From an uncultured Peptostreptococcaceae bacterium (GTDB taxonomy: Bacteria > Bacillota > Clostridia > Peptostreptococcales > Peptostreptococcaceae), in NCBI GenBank assembly GCA_944383455.1, contig CALWPP010000001.1, positions 1 through 64,000 of the forward strand: a DNA stretch of 64,000 nt. The letters are read 5' to 3'. Below are positions 46,549 through 55,392 of the stretch, one piece after another. The translations under genes and the position numbers were made by a program. The notes beneath the pieces are model-generated. The model ran no database searches. It saw only the letters and a program-made list of their open reading frames with translations, and was not told the DNA's origin. The stretch's first letter is position 1. The number at the start of each line of letters is the position of its first letter.

Positions 46549-47565
46549 TTACTTATTTCTTATTTCATCGGCAGTCTTTATAGGAGTATTCTTAAATATA
46601 GCATATCCTATAAATGCTGCTAAAACACTAACAACTATACATCCAGCAGCTGCTATTAATGCTCTTGGACCATTTTGACCAACAGTTACAGCAAAACCTG
46701 CTATTGGAGTTGCAAGCCCTGGAGTATCTATTGAAAGCCCCATCATAGCAACTATTATACCAGACATAGCACCACCTATAAAGTTAGTTACATAAACTGG
46801 TATTGGGTTTGCCGAAATTATATCTGATTGAGTTAATGGTTCTATTGCAACAGATATTGTATCTTTTTGTGAACCAAACTTCATCTTTGAGAAAAATACA
46901 TAGTTCATGAAAGAAGAACCAAAAACTGCTAAAGCACCTACTGCCATTGGTACACCTGTTAAGTTTATTATTGAAGTAAGAGCCATTGATGAAAGTGGAG
47001 CTGTTGCAACCACAGTTATTAATCCACCAAGTATCATACCCATAATTATAGGTGAACTATCAGATGCTTGAATTAAAACTTGACCTATTTGCATTAAAGT
47101 TTGTTTTACAACAGGGTCCATAATTTGTGCTATACCTCTTGCAAGTGGTGATGCAACTAAAATTATAACTATTAAATCAAGACCTGCAGGAACTTTTTCT
47201 TCTAAGAATTTAACTACGAAAGAAATTAAATAACCTGCTATAAATCCTGGTAATATACCAAATCCTGAAACAGTAAGACCAACTAAAACAGCATAAACTG
47301 GAGAAACTCCTAAAGCTAGTGGAACTAATATACCAGCAGCAACTCCTCCTAAAGAACCGTTAGCAGAACCTACCTCTTCTAAAAATTTAATTCCCATTTG
47401 TTGACCAAAAAGTGAAAAATGGAAAGCCTCAACTAAAAAACTTGCACAAGCAGCGTTTGCTAATGCACCCATAGCCTTCATTCCGTGTGGTGCTTTATAA
47501 CTAAATAATGTAAATAATGCCAATACCACTAATAAAAGACCTGTACCCATTAGTATATCTATCAT
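46549..47565 (-). CDS. PfoR-like membrane protein (PTS EIIC_2 family)
   Basis: A ~338-residue integral membrane protein with about ten helices. It starts MIDILMGTGLLLVVLALF and contains HGMKAMGALANAACASFLVE and GGVAAGILVPLALGVSP, as in COG3641/PfoR and the PTS_EIIC_2 family. The frame extends to 47643, but AGGAGGAATAGT ahead of the ATG at 47565 decides the start. No EIIA/EIIB partners. Sitting upstream of sdaAB-sdaAA, it may transport serine or a related solute (inference). Confidence 0.78.
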   Translation of the reverse strand: MIDILMGTGLLLVVLALFTLFSYKAPHGMKAMGALANAACASFLVEAFHFSLFGQQMGIKFLEEVGSANGSLGGVAAGILVPLALGVSPVYAVLVGLTVSGFGILPGFIAGYLISFVVKFLEEKVPAGLDLIVIILVASPLARGIAQIMDPVVKQTLMQIGQVLIQASDSSPIIMGMILGGLITVVATAPLSSMALTSIINLTGVPMAVGALAVFGSSFMNYVFFSKMKFGSQKDTISVAIEPLTQSDIISANPIPVYVTNFIGGAMSGIIVAMMGLSIDTPGLATPIAGFAVTVGQNGPRALIAAAGCIVVSVLAAFIGYAIFKNTPIKTADEIRNK

Positions 47566-47790
47566 ACTATTCCTCCTAATATTATAAAATATGATTTCAA
47601 TATAATTATACACAATTATATTATAGTTTGCAAATGTTTTCATATGTTTATATTAAAATAAAAATTTTCAAAATATTCACAAAAAATAATATAATTTGTT
47701 AATTATTGTTTTAACATAAACGATTATATAATATATTGTATAAATTTACAATTACTAAAAATTATTTTTTAAAATTATATTAAAAAAAAT

Positions 47791-47818
47791 AATAAAAATC
47801 CCAAAAGGGATTTTTATT
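47791..47818 (-). terminator. Terminator after the cystine-type symporter gene
   Basis: AATAAAAATCCC, AAAA, GGGATTTTTATT; overlaps the stop codon. The adjoining 47566-47790 holds no recognisable gene. Confidence 0.8.
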
Positions 47819-49187
47819 TATCAAATATTTCTTTATCTAATTTTCCTAATGACTTTCCAACAAGTACAGCAGTTGTCATACCACCATTAACGTTTATCAT
47901 AGTTCTTCCCATGTCAAGTATTGGGTCTATTGCTAGTATTCCTCCAGCAAGAGGGAAATATGCACCAAGTCCAACACCAGATAGTACTACCGAAACAGCC
48001 ATAGTTGCAGTACCTGGAAGTCCTGCTATTCCTAAAGAACCTATAGTTATAACTACAACAAGCATAGCATAAAAGCTCATTGTTTGCTCAACTCCTGCCA
48101 TATTAGAAATAGTTACAGCCATTAAAGCAGGATATATCCCCGCACAACCGTTCATACCCATATTAGCAGATAAACTTGCCACAAAGCTTGATGTACCTTC
48201 TTCTATTCCTTGATTATTAGTAAGTTTATCTATTGTAACTGGTAATGTACCTAAACTTGAGCGAGAAGTAAATGCTAATATTAAAGGCTCCATAGCATTT
48301 TTTACATATTTTATAGGATTTAAACCACTAATAGCTATAAGAGATAAATGTATTATAAACATTATAAACACAGATACATAAAGTGCTATTATAAATTCAA
48401 ATACAGATACTATAGAAGAAACTCCTCTTGCAGTTATAGTATTTGCAAGTAATGCTACTACTGCATATGGCATAAACTTTATAACAGTCATAGCAACACT
48501 TATAATTATCTTATAAAAAGCTTCTACAAGGTCTATAAATGGTTTTACTATTTCTAAATATTTTTTTCTTTGCCTTCTAATAGCCATTCCTAAAAATGCT
48601 GCAAATATAACAACAGGTACAACTTGACCTTCTGCCATTGACATTACTGGATTTGCTGGAAGTAAACCTCTTAATGTATCAACTATAGGTACTATTTCCT
48701 TTAGTGTTGTATCTACTTCTATTGTTTGTGTATTAACTCCTGTACCTAGTCCAAGTAAGTTTCCAACTATAATACCTATAATAGATGCTAAAGCAGTAGT
48801 AGATAGAAGTATTCCTATTGTTCTACCTGTTAATACTCCTAAGTTATCATCATTCATATTTATTATAACTCTCATTATAGAAACAAATACCATAGGAACT
48901 ACTAGCATTTTTAATAAATCCATAAATCCATAACCAAAAAGCCCATACCACTTAGTTACTTCTTGAAGCCATACTACTTCTCCTGGATTTTCAGGAAAAC
49001 CTGCAAAAAGTTGAATAATAACTCCTAAAACTAATCCAATTATAGTTGCTATTATAGTTCTAGTAGAAAATTTTACTTTCTTTTTTTCCATATTATATAC
49101 TATAAAAAATATTCCAAATAAAACTAATATAAAAAACACTGTTTTTACATTAGTTATCATAATAAATTCTGATAAAAATGAATTCAT
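47814..49187 (-). CDS. Sodium/proton-coupled symporter, L-cystine TcyP-like (DAACS family)
   Basis: A 457-residue dicarboxylate/amino-acid:cation symporter. The N-terminal helix and MEKKKVKFSTRTIIATIIG, then LLKMLVVPMVFVSIMRVI, FTSRSSLGTLPVTI and MNGCAGIYPALMAVTI fit the family; the first two are closest to cystine-type TcyP. Preceded by GGGGAG. Only 12 bp after the CoA-disulfide reductase gene, which fits a role in disulfide uptake and reduction. Confidence 0.82.
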   Translation of the reverse strand: MNSFLSEFIMITNVKTVFFILVLFGIFFIVYNMEKKKVKFSTRTIIATIIGLVLGVIIQLFAGFPENPGEVVWLQEVTKWYGLFGYGFMDLLKMLVVPMVFVSIMRVIINMNDDNLGVLTGRTIGILLSTTALASIIGIIVGNLLGLGTGVNTQTIEVDTTLKEIVPIVDTLRGLLPANPVMSMAEGQVVPVVIFAAFLGMAIRRQRKKYLEIVKPFIDLVEAFYKIIISVAMTVIKFMPYAVVALLANTITARGVSSIVSVFEFIIALYVSVFIMFIIHLSLIAISGLNPIKYVKNAMEPLILAFTSRSSLGTLPVTIDKLTNNQGIEEGTSSFVASLSANMGMNGCAGIYPALMAVTISNMAGVEQTMSFYAMLVVVITIGSLGIAGLPGTATMAVSVVLSGVGLGAYFPLAGGILAIDPILDMGRTMINVNGGMTTAVLVGKSLGKLDKEIFDK

Positions 49188-49199
49188 TGTTTTTCTCCC

Positions 49200-50537
49200 C
49201 TATTTACAAACATTACCTGCTACATTTAAAACATCCCAAGTTCTAGCAAATGGTGGTGCATAGCATAAATCAAGCATTCCTAACTGTTCTGTAGTCATTT
49301 GATTAAATATAGCACAAGCTAAAACATTTGCTCTTTGAACAGCGTCTTTATAACCACAAACTTGACCACCAATTATTACTTTAGTCTCTTTATTATATAT
49401 TAACTTAACATATATCTTTTCTCTACCTGGATAATAATTAGTTTGGTTCATATCAGATATAAATTTAGCCTTATAATTCATATTTTTTCTAATACATTCT
49501 TCTTCTGAAAGACCTACTCTAGCAGATTCCATATTTATAACTTTTATACAACTTGATGAAAGCGAACCTTGGTATGAGTTATTTTCACCTGCTAAATTTT
49601 CACCGACAATTCTCCCAAGTTTATTTGCTGTAGTTGCAAGTGGAATATAACTATCTTCCCCAGTTATTTTATTTTTCACAGTTGCACAATCTCCTGCAGA
49701 ATAAACACAATCAACAGAAGTTTTACCATATTCATCTACTATTATAGCACCGTTTTTTAGCATTTTTATATTAGTATTTTGTAAAAATCTAGTATTTGGT
49801 CTTACACCTGTAGCTATAATAACTAAATCTGTATCTATCTCTTCTTTATCCGTTACAACTTTTTTTACTTTTTTATCACCCAAAAGCTTAGTTACAGTAG
49901 TATTTAGATGAAGTTCTACACCATTACTTCTTAACTCTTCTTCTAATAAATCAGTTATTTCTTTATCAAATACTTCTTGTAAAACTCTATCCCCCATTTG
50001 AATTAAAGTAACTTCTTTACCTAAGTTTTTCATAGCTTCAACAGTCTCAAGCCCTATAAAACCTGCACCAATTATTGAAACTTTGTTTATTTTTTCATTA
50101 GATAATATTTCTTTTATTTTAGTACCATCATACATACTCTTTAATGTATGAACATTTTCTAAATTATTAACATTTTCTATATGTGGTATTATAGCACTAG
50201 CTCCTGTTGCTATCATAAGTTTGTCATATGAATCTGTAAACTCTTTACTATTTTCTAAATCTTTTATTTTTACAATTTTTTTGTCAAAATCAACTTCCAA
50301 AACCTCATGATTAGTAAAAAGCTCTATACCACTTTCTCTAAACTTTTCTGGACTTCTTGCTATCATGTTTTTTTCATCATCAAAGAATCCTCCAACAAAA
50401 TAAGGAAGACCACATGCACCAAAAGAAACTATATCAGTCTTTTCATATACTACAACTTCAGTTTCTGGTTTTAATCTTTTTAATTTAGCAGCTGCACTCA
50501 TTCCTGCAGCAACTCCTCCTATTATTATAACTCTCAT
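49200..50537 (-). CDS. CoA-disulfide reductase-type flavoprotein
   Basis: A ~445-residue FAD- and NAD(P)H-dependent disulfide reductase. It starts MRVIIIGGVAAGMSAAAKLK and has the single redox cysteine in VSFGACGLPYFVGG, the second nucleotide site GAGFIGLETVEAM, and FAD motif VYSAGDCATVK. The frame runs to 50600, but AAGGAG ahead of the ATG at 50537 sets the start. Related NADH oxidases share this fold; CoA or another low-molecular-weight disulfide is the likely substrate. Coupled to the symporter gene. Confidence 0.85.
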   Translation of the reverse strand: MRVIIIGGVAAGMSAAAKLKRLKPETEVVVYEKTDIVSFGACGLPYFVGGFFDDEKNMIARSPEKFRESGIELFTNHEVLEVDFDKKIVKIKDLENSKEFTDSYDKLMIATGASAIIPHIENVNNLENVHTLKSMYDGTKIKEILSNEKINKVSIIGAGFIGLETVEAMKNLGKEVTLIQMGDRVLQEVFDKEITDLLEEELRSNGVELHLNTTVTKLLGDKKVKKVVTDKEEIDTDLVIIATGVRPNTRFLQNTNIKMLKNGAIIVDEYGKTSVDCVYSAGDCATVKNKITGEDSYIPLATTANKLGRIVGENLAGENNSYQGSLSSSCIKVINMESARVGLSEEECIRKNMNYKAKFISDMNQTNYYPGREKIYVKLIYNKETKVIIGGQVCGYKDAVQRANVLACAIFNQMTTEQLGMLDLCYAPPFARTWDVLNVAGNVCK

Positions 50538-50639
50538 AAATATTCTCCTTAATATAAAAATTAATGATATATATACCCTTAGATAGTAATATATACTCAT
50601 CTGTAAAATTTTTATGTATATGATTTACACAATATATAA

Positions 50640-50675
50640 AAATGACAATCAGTATATACTAACTAATTGTCATTT
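50640..50675 (-). terminator. Terminator of the flagellar operon
   Basis: AAATGACAAT...ATTGTCATTT on the minus strand followed by TTTATA, after the last gene of the run. Confidence 0.75.
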
Positions 50676-50681
50676 CATAAT

Positions 50682-51890
50682 TTACTCTTCTTCACTATCA
50701 TTTTGAGAAACAACGTCATCAACTACATTCTCTACATTATAGTCTTTTGATAATTTACCTTGATAATCTGAAACCATCTCAGTAAATACACCTCTTATCT
50801 CCTCAGTTCCAGGTACAGTGATAGTAGCTCTTGCATCTAATACAAATCTAGTTTGTTTCTCCATAATTATATTAACAGAAGATATTTTATTAACACTTCC
50901 TTTCATATCAGAAAGAAGTTTATAAATTTCACCATGTTGAGTTATATTTTTAAGTATTAACTTCATTTCATTTGGTGTTAACATATAGTCATATACATTT
51001 TTTTCTAAAGCATCATTAAATAAGATCATTATTTCTTCATTTGAAGATGAAGATGCTGCATGTTTATTTAAAATTGTTTTATAAGTTTTTAATGCAAAAA
51101 TAGATGACAAAATCATCACTAATATACTCAATAATATATATATAATTATATTTCCTATTAGTGCACCAAAATTAGTTAATATTTGTAAAAGTGCAAAAGA
51201 AACAATAGAAGAAATAATTACTACTGCTATATCTCTTGGTTCCATCATTTCCTTTATTTTATCTATATTAAGTTCTTTTATATTTACTTTTTGACTCTTC
51301 TTTTTTTCATTTAAAGTTTTATATATTTCTCCACCTAAATCAAAGGTTTGTATTTGATATAAACTAAGACCTCCAAACCCTGGAGTACTTTGTACACTTT
51401 TTGCAAATGAGAAACATTTTGTTTCATCAGAACTATTATCTATTTTTAAACATCTTACAAAATCTTCTCCATTTACACTAATTGCTCTTAATATAGATTT
51501 TTTTATGGCAGTTTTTCTATCATTGCCATCCCATCTTGCTAGTCCATATTCAATTAATCCACTTACACCTAATATAGTATTACAATCAATACTTCCATCT
51601 ATTGGAAAGTAGGATAAGCCTCTTATCTTACATTCTTCAGCAAAATTTTTAAGTTGGTTATAGGTAACACTACCTTTTCTTAAAACTTCAGTAGGCCTTA
51701 TATTACTTGATACACCTTCACTTATCCTTTTGTCAAATTCAGCTATAGCATCATCATATTTATCAGAGGGTACTTCAATTCTGGTTGGTATTCCATCATC
51801 ACTTACATATCTAAGTTCTCCATACTGTAAGCATGCATCAACACATCTAACTCCAGTACTGTTATATTTACTTTTTAAAACTGAATTCAT
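50682..51890 (-). CDS. Unknown membrane protein at the end of the flagellar operon
   Basis: I do not recognise this 402-residue protein. Residues 1-~210 are soluble with several cysteines; two adjacent membrane helices lie at ~220-237 and 243-266; a soluble C-terminal part (~275-402) ends in an acidic tail. Both soluble parts should face the same side. AAAGGGTGAG precedes the ATG. Located 24 bp after fliN, its position suggests a motility role; C. difficile also has an uncharacterised gene after fliN. Confidence 0.72.
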   Translation of the reverse strand: MNSVLKSKYNSTGVRCVDACLQYGELRYVSDDGIPTRIEVPSDKYDDAIAEFDKRISEGVSSNIRPTEVLRKGSVTYNQLKNFAEECKIRGLSYFPIDGSIDCNTILGVSGLIEYGLARWDGNDRKTAIKKSILRAISVNGEDFVRCLKIDNSSDETKCFSFAKSVQSTPGFGGLSLYQIQTFDLGGEIYKTLNEKKKSQKVNIKELNIDKIKEMMEPRDIAVVIISSIVSFALLQILTNFGALIGNIIIYILLSILVMILSSIFALKTYKTILNKHAASSSSNEEIMILFNDALEKNVYDYMLTPNEMKLILKNITQHGEIYKLLSDMKGSVNKISSVNIIMEKQTRFVLDARATITVPGTEEIRGVFTEMVSDYQGKLSKDYNVENVVDDVVSQNDSEEE

Positions 51891-51914
51891 ATTATCTCAC
51901 CCTTTGCATAAATA

Positions 51915-52187
51915 TTAGCTTATAGTTTTAACCAATTCATCTTCTCCAAGTATACTAGTTATTTTTACTCCAAACTTTTGTCCAACTATTACAACGTGCC
52001 CATAACCTATTTTTCTATCATTTACATAAATTTCTACTTCTTGGTCTTCTGAGTTATCAAGCTCTATAACAGAACCTTTAGATAAATCAAATATATCTTT
52101 TAAAGTCATTTTGGTTCTACCAAGAACAACATTAACCTTAAGTTCTATATTTAAAACTCTCTCAAAATTTTCACTCAAATAAATCAC
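51915..52187 (-). CDS. fliN: Flagellar motor switch protein FliN
   Basis: A ~90-residue single SPOA-domain protein of the C-ring: NIELKVNVVLGRTKMTLKDI, then LSKGSVIELD and GYGHVVIVGQKFGVKIT. The frame overlaps the fliM stop by 4 bp if the GTG at 52187 is used; a TTG at 52178 is an alternative with better spacing to GGAAG. Shorter than FliY-type proteins, lacking a CheC domain. Confidence 0.92.
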   Translation of the reverse strand: MIYLSENFERVLNIELKVNVVLGRTKMTLKDIFDLSKGSVIELDNSEDQEVEIYVNDRKIGYGHVVIVGQKFGVKITSILGEDELVKTIS

Positions 52188-53071
52188 TCTTCCTTTCTTA
52201 TAACATCAGTTATTATAACCGCCCTTTTATCTTTTATAAGACCTGGCTTTGCCATAAATGATTTTGCACTTTCGACATAAACTTCTATCTCATCAGTTAT
52301 ATCGTTGTTTAATGTAATTATATCATCAATTTTTAAATTTAACAAATCTCTTACATTTATTGTTGTCTGACCTAAACTTACAATTATTTCTGAATCCGTA
52401 CCACAAACACTTTTGTAAATTGCATTAGTAAACTCTGAATCATATTCTATATCTTTATCTCTAAATAGTTTTTTAGTTTCCATTTGGGAAAGAACTGGCT
52501 CCATACAAGTATATGGCATACAAAAGCATGTTTTTCCAATTTCTTCTTCTTCATTCATTATAGACATATGCGCCACTATAACAGATTCACTTACAGGATA
52601 TTTTCTACTAGATGCTATATTTTTATTTACTTCAGCAATCTCATTTTTTTCACAACCTTCTATAACATGAAGATTTTTTAAAAATTGATTTCCAGTATAT
52701 CTTATAAGCTCTTTATCAATTTCTGTTATTTCTCTTTTATAATTTCTAAGGTTACCATCTCCTCCAGATATTAAATCAATAAGAATAAGTGCTATTGGCT
52801 TATCTATTTGATATATAATATTTTTTACAAATGGCTTCATATCAAACTCAATTATTACAGCTTCTTCATCAACTAGACCTATAAATTCATCATAGTTTGT
52901 TTGCTCAACTTTATCTAGTTTACAATACATTTTTGGTCTTTTCATCTCATAAGCCATGTATGCAGTTAAAGCTTTGCAATATTCCTCAGTTATTACAGAT
53001 ACAAATCGTAAGTTATCAGTTGAAAATCTTTGTGGCTTTTTAAAATCATATATTTTAACTTGTTCACTCAT
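52184..53071 (-). CDS. fliM: Flagellar motor switch protein FliM
   Basis: A 295-residue C-ring protein with the CheC-like middle domain (ALILIDLISGGDGN, TGNQFLKNLHV) and a C-terminal SPOA domain (VSLGQTTINVRDLLNLKIDDII). The N-terminus starts MSEQVKIYDFKKPQRFSTDN and lacks the usual LSQxEIDALL peptide that binds phospho-CheY. Either switching works differently or CheY binds elsewhere. Between flgG and fliN. Confidence 0.92.
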   Translation of the reverse strand: MSEQVKIYDFKKPQRFSTDNLRFVSVITEEYCKALTAYMAYEMKRPKMYCKLDKVEQTNYDEFIGLVDEEAVIIEFDMKPFVKNIIYQIDKPIALILIDLISGGDGNLRNYKREITEIDKELIRYTGNQFLKNLHVIEGCEKNEIAEVNKNIASSRKYPVSESVIVAHMSIMNEEEEIGKTCFCMPYTCMEPVLSQMETKKLFRDKDIEYDSEFTNAIYKSVCGTDSEIIVSLGQTTINVRDLLNLKIDDIITLNNDITDEIEVYVESAKSFMAKPGLIKDKRAVIITDVIRKEE

Positions 53072-53104
53072 AAATTAGTTCTCCTTAAGTTTTTAATCTA
53101 GATG

Positions 53105-53866
53105 TTATCTAGATTGAAGGTTGTTAGCTATTGACCACATCTCATCAGCTGCTTTTATTCCTTTTGCATTAAATTGAAATGCTCTTTGAGCTAATATTAA
53201 ATTTGTCATTTCCTGCTCCATTTTAACATTAGACATCTCAATATGACCTTGATAAATTTTTGAACCTTCCACTACATTCATAGTAGCACCTTCTTTAGTT
53301 ACAAACAAACTATCTCCAGAAGATATTAAATCGTTAGTTCCTTGAGGTTCATATAAGTTTATTCTTCCTATTTTCTCACCATTAAAAACAACCTCACCAT
53401 TTCTTCCTATACTTAAATCTCCATTTGATAGGTTTGCATCTTGAGGTGCAGTTCCATCATCATAAGTTACTTGTAATAAATTTCCATTATCATCTACCAA
53501 CCTACCGTTAGCATCTAATTTAAATTCACCGTTTCTTGTATAAGCTGTTTGACCAGTTGATGTTGTAACTGAAAAAAATCCATTTCCATCAATAGCTAAA
53601 TTTGTACTAATGCCAGTTTGCTTTATAGAACCCTGATTATATCTTCTCACAGCTTCAGATGTCTTTACACCTGTTCCGCTCACATTATCCTCTCTATTGT
53701 TTGGATAAGGTCTTTTGTCTAAAGTTTCAGTGTAAGTATCTACAAAACTATTTTCTAGCTTTTTATAACCAGTGGTTTGTGCATTAACCATATTATTAGA
53801 TATAACATCTAATCTTATTTGAGTTGCTTGCATACCTGTTTTACTTATATGAGCTAAATTATACAT
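53105..53866 (-). CDS. flgG: Flagellar rod/hook-basal body protein FlgG
   Basis: A 253-residue axial protein. It has the N-terminal rod motif (MQATQIRLDVISNNMVNAQTTGYKK) and C-terminal coiled-coil region (EMSNVKMEQEMTNLILAQRAFQFNAK) of the FlgG/FlgF family. Follows a second FlgG-type gene by 22 bp. Confidence 0.88.
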   Translation of the reverse strand: MYNLAHISKTGMQATQIRLDVISNNMVNAQTTGYKKLENSFVDTYTETLDKRPYPNNREDNVSGTGVKTSEAVRRYNQGSIKQTGISTNLAIDGNGFFSVTTSTGQTAYTRNGEFKLDANGRLVDDNGNLLQVTYDDGTAPQDANLSNGDLSIGRNGEVVFNGEKIGRINLYEPQGTNDLISSGDSLFVTKEGATMNVVEGSKIYQGHIEMSNVKMEQEMTNLILAQRAFQFNAKGIKAADEMWSIANNLQSR

Positions 53867-53888
53867 AGTTATTCCTCCCTAATATTTA

Positions 53889-54656
53889 TTATATTCTTCC
53901 GATTTCATTTGCTATTTTTTGAAGTGTAGAGTCTATAGTTTGTATAACTTTTTGGTTAGCTTCAAATTCTTTTACAGTTTCCATTAAAAGAGCAGTTTGG
54001 TTTATATAATCTACATTAGATCCTTCTAGATGACTTTGTTTTATTTGGCTATTTAAAACCTCAGTAGCACCCTCACCACTATATAAATTATTTGATACTT
54101 TTTCTAGATTTTGATTATCCTCAAAGTTATAAAGGTTTAATTTATACTCTTGACCGCCTGCAGTCAGTTCGTTAGCTTGATTTAATGAAATTCTATCATT
54201 TCCAACGTATATAGGACCTAGTTCTCCAGTTTGTATGTTAGTACCTGTAACTAAATATCCTGTACTTGTAGTCAAATAACCTTGTTCATCTACTCTAAAT
54301 GAACCATCTCTAGTAAAAAACTCATTATCATTTTCATCAATTACTCTAAAAAAACCATCTCCTACAATAGCAAAATCAGTATTGTTATCTGTTTCATAAA
54401 GTGTACCCTGACTATATTCAGTAAATGTATCATCTATCGAAACACCAAAAGAAAGCTCACCAACTTCATTTCTATGACCAACACCATCTTTGTAATCATC
54501 ATGATTTACAATTAAATAATCATCAAAAGTTTTAGTAAGTAATTCTTCACTTTTATATCCAGTAGTGTTTATATTTGCTATATTGTTATTTACAACAGAC
54601 TGTCTTGCTTGTAGTGTTATCATAGATGATATTGATGTATACATTCCTCTTAGCAT
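53889..54656 (-). CDS. Flagellar rod protein, FlgG/FlgF type (FlgG1)
   Basis: A 255-residue paralogue of the next gene, starting MLRGMYTSISSMITLQARQSVVNNNIANINTTGYK in family pattern (quoted in part: NNNIANINTTGYKSEE) and ending with the QTALLMETVKEFEANQKVIQ helix. Probably the proximal rod protein FlgF equivalent, called FlgG1 in C. difficile. Starts 3 bp after fliA. Confidence 0.87.
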   Translation of the reverse strand: MLRGMYTSISSMITLQARQSVVNNNIANINTTGYKSEELLTKTFDDYLIVNHDDYKDGVGHRNEVGELSFGVSIDDTFTEYSQGTLYETDNNTDFAIVGDGFFRVIDENDNEFFTRDGSFRVDEQGYLTTSTGYLVTGTNIQTGELGPIYVGNDRISLNQANELTAGGQEYKLNLYNFEDNQNLEKVSNNLYSGEGATEVLNSQIKQSHLEGSNVDYINQTALLMETVKEFEANQKVIQTIDSTLQKIANEIGRI

Positions 54657-54659
54657 AAT

Positions 54660-55376
54660 TTATTCTCCCTCACATATATATTTAATCTTTTTCATAGCTT
54701 CTCTTAACTTTGATATTGCTCTACTGTTTAGTTGTGATACTCTAGATTCTGAAATACCAAGTATAGCTCCGATTTCCTTAAGTGTTAATTGTTCATAATA
54801 ATAAAGAGACAAAACAAGTCTATCTTTTTCTTTTAACATATCTAATGCTTTTGCCATTATATTTACTAATTCTTCCTTTTCAACAATATCACTAGGATGA
54901 GGAGTATTGTCATCCTCTATAGTATCTATAAGTTTTACCTCTTTTTCGTCTTCAAATATAGTATTATCTAAAGATGTAGTTGATAGCGACTGCATTTTTA
55001 TAATTATATTCTCAACTTCTTTTACTGATAATTTCATATAATCTGCAATTTCTTCTATAGTGGGCTCTCTTAATAATTTATTCTGAAGGACATCTACTGC
55101 CTTATTGTATTCTTTACCTTTGGCTGTATAACTTCTTGATATTGGCATATATCTTCTTATTTCATCAATTATTGCTGATGTTATCTTCATTGATGCAAAT
55201 GTAGAAAACTTAACTCCCTTACTCTCATCAAATTTTTTAGTAGCATCTATTAAACCTATTGTACCATATCCTACCAAATCTTCATACTCTATACCGATTT
55301 TTTTTGTGTGATATTTAGAAGCTATATATCTAACAAGAGGCATATTCTTAACTATTAAATCTTCTTTATTGTCCAT
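54660..55376 (-). CDS. fliA: RNA polymerase sigma factor for flagellar genes (sigma-28)
   Basis: A 238-residue sigma-70 family factor lacking region 1. Region 2 has YEDLVGYGTIGLIDATKKFD and FSTFASMKITSAIIDEIRR. Region 3 is present (REPTIEEIADYMKLSVKEV). Region 4 has LTLKEIGAILGISESRVSQL. FliA/SigD directs late flagellar and chemotaxis genes. It follows flhA by 16 bp; the flhF and flhG genes usual at this spot are absent. Confidence 0.93.
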   Translation of the reverse strand: MDNKEDLIVKNMPLVRYIASKYHTKKIGIEYEDLVGYGTIGLIDATKKFDESKGVKFSTFASMKITSAIIDEIRRYMPISRSYTAKGKEYNKAVDVLQNKLLREPTIEEIADYMKLSVKEVENIIIKMQSLSTTSLDNTIFEDEKEVKLIDTIEDDNTPHPSDIVEKEELVNIMAKALDMLKEKDRLVLSLYYYEQLTLKEIGAILGISESRVSQLNSRAISKLREAMKKIKYICEGE

Positions 55377-55392
55377 AATAAAAACCCTCCTA

